This document shows, piece by piece, positions 31,885 through 32,128 of a stretch of 32,128 nt of DNA; position 1 is the stretch's first letter, and every line of letters starts with the position of its first letter. The DNA is taken from positions 1 through 32,128 of the forward strand of contig JAYFQW010000074.1 of assembly GCA_034926675.1 (NCBI GenBank). The letters run 5' to 3'. Source of the stretch: Clostridia bacterium (GTDB taxonomy: Bacteria > Bacillota > DTU025). The position numbers and the translations under genes were made by a program. The notes below the pieces were generated by a model, which was not told the DNA's origin, made no database searches, and saw only the letters and a program-made list of their open reading frames with translations.

Positions 31885-31906
31885 GTCAGATTGTGATCAC
31901 TCTGAC
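31885..31906. repeat. Inverted repeat near the end of the transposon ATPase gene
   Basis: GTCAGA at 31885-31890 pairs with TCTGAC at 31901-31906, and the space between contains the perfect palindrome GTGATCAC. It lies 55 bp past the ATPase stop codon. A nearby CCCC/GGGG hairpin at about 31922-31935 may be the terminator. It could be part of the transposon end. Confidence 0.35.
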
Positions 31907-31960
31907 GGCAGAGTTGAGCGCCCCCGTCTGAGGGGACGAGGGCACCGGGCAGGTGGTGTT

Positions 31961-32128
31961 CTATGCGCCTGCGGAGACTCGCAGGTTATCTGCGGCAGCT
32001 TCTTGGACGATTAGCGGGTCGATGGCTCGAGCCTCGTGTGCGTATCCGAAAAGAAGGCACTTGGACGCTGCTTGGTTGATCAGCCGTGGAGCGCCGCCGG
32101 CTAGTTCGTAGATGGCTGTGATCGCATC
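31961..32128 (-). CDS. ExeA/TniB-like AAA ATPase, C-terminal fragment (transposon accessory protein)
   Basis: The last 55 codons of a minus-strand gene, running off the right edge and ending at TAG 31963-31961. The sequence DAITAIYELAGGAPRLINQA, then CLLFGYAHEARAIDP and QEAAADNL, is the characteristic end of ExeA-family AAA ATPases: the sensor-2 GG-x-PRLIN motif followed by the short helix ending in a conserved D-x-x-x-V and A-A-x-[DE]. In genomes these ATPases are mostly encoded beside a DDE transposase and supply target selection, as MuB, TniB and IstB do. The rest of the gene and any transposase would lie beyond the window. Confidence 0.75.
   Translation of the reverse strand, partial: DAITAIYELAGGAPRLINQAASKCLLFGYAHEARAIDPLIVQEAAADNLRVSAGA

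Larger units (their letters stand above)
31376..31960. other. Regulatory/intergenic region upstream of the defence-like operon
   Basis: These 585 bp hold no convincing gene. The segment 31420-31700 is visibly richer in A and T than the rest of the window and contains a TATAAT box, a palindrome and a mini-reading frame (listed separately). From about 31790 the sequence probably belongs to the end of the transposon carrying the ATPase at the right edge, with short inverted repeats. Confidence 0.5.

Overview
The window is GC-rich bacterial chromosome. It has strong AGGAGG-type ribosome sites, frequent GTG and TTG starts, a DUF1540 protein, a LysM protein of spore/cell-wall type, a PrsA/SurA-like foldase and sigma-D(sigma-28)-like promoters in front of chemoreceptors. 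Together these suggest a motile, GC-rich member of the Bacillota (Firmicutes). This is inference from gene content; no rRNA, tRNA or other taxonomic marker is present.

Layout. Positions 1-3080 hold a truncated unknown gene, a three-LysM protein, a cupin-fold protein and a PHP-family phosphoesterase whose visible start codon excludes the first metal-binding histidine. Positions 3081-6718 (minus strand) hold a PIG-L deacetylase next to a GPH-type sugar symporter, a hemolysin III/PAQR membrane protein and a ferritin with its terminator. Positions 6802-11363 are a complete branched-chain amino acid (or related amide) ABC importer, livK-livH-livM-livG-livF, with a GC-rich hairpin after livK. An Eis-like acetyltransferase follows. 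Positions 13164-18053 hold two paralogous methyl-accepting chemotaxis proteins flanking a YdfG-like dehydrogenase; each receptor has a good sigma-28/sigma-D promoter candidate. Positions 18298-20193 hold small proteins (DUF1540, a 2H-phosphoesterase-like protein, a cysteine-rich DUF2284 protein), a degenerate GC-rich repeat patch and, further on, the decayed remnant of an IS701-like transposase. A PpiC-type foldase at 21061-22070 is split between two frames.

The most notable part is 22197-31375: two very large, translationally coupled minus-strand genes. The upstream one encodes a 1432-residue protein with no domain I can recognise. The downstream one encodes a roughly 1627-residue superfamily 2 helicase with several zinc ribbons and a C-terminal DUF1998 module. 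The arrangement (giant unknown protein plus DUF1998 helicase, four-base GTGA overlap, beside a transposon-type ATPase) resembles anti-phage defence loci, above all two-gene Druantia-like systems. I cannot establish homology to DruH, so it may be a divergent or undescribed defence system. A palindrome sits directly after a TATAAT box about 260 bp upstream and is a candidate autoregulated promoter.

The right edge (31961-32128) carries the C-terminus of an ExeA/TniB-like AAA ATPase of the kind carried by transposons, so the defence-like pair lies immediately next to a mobile element.
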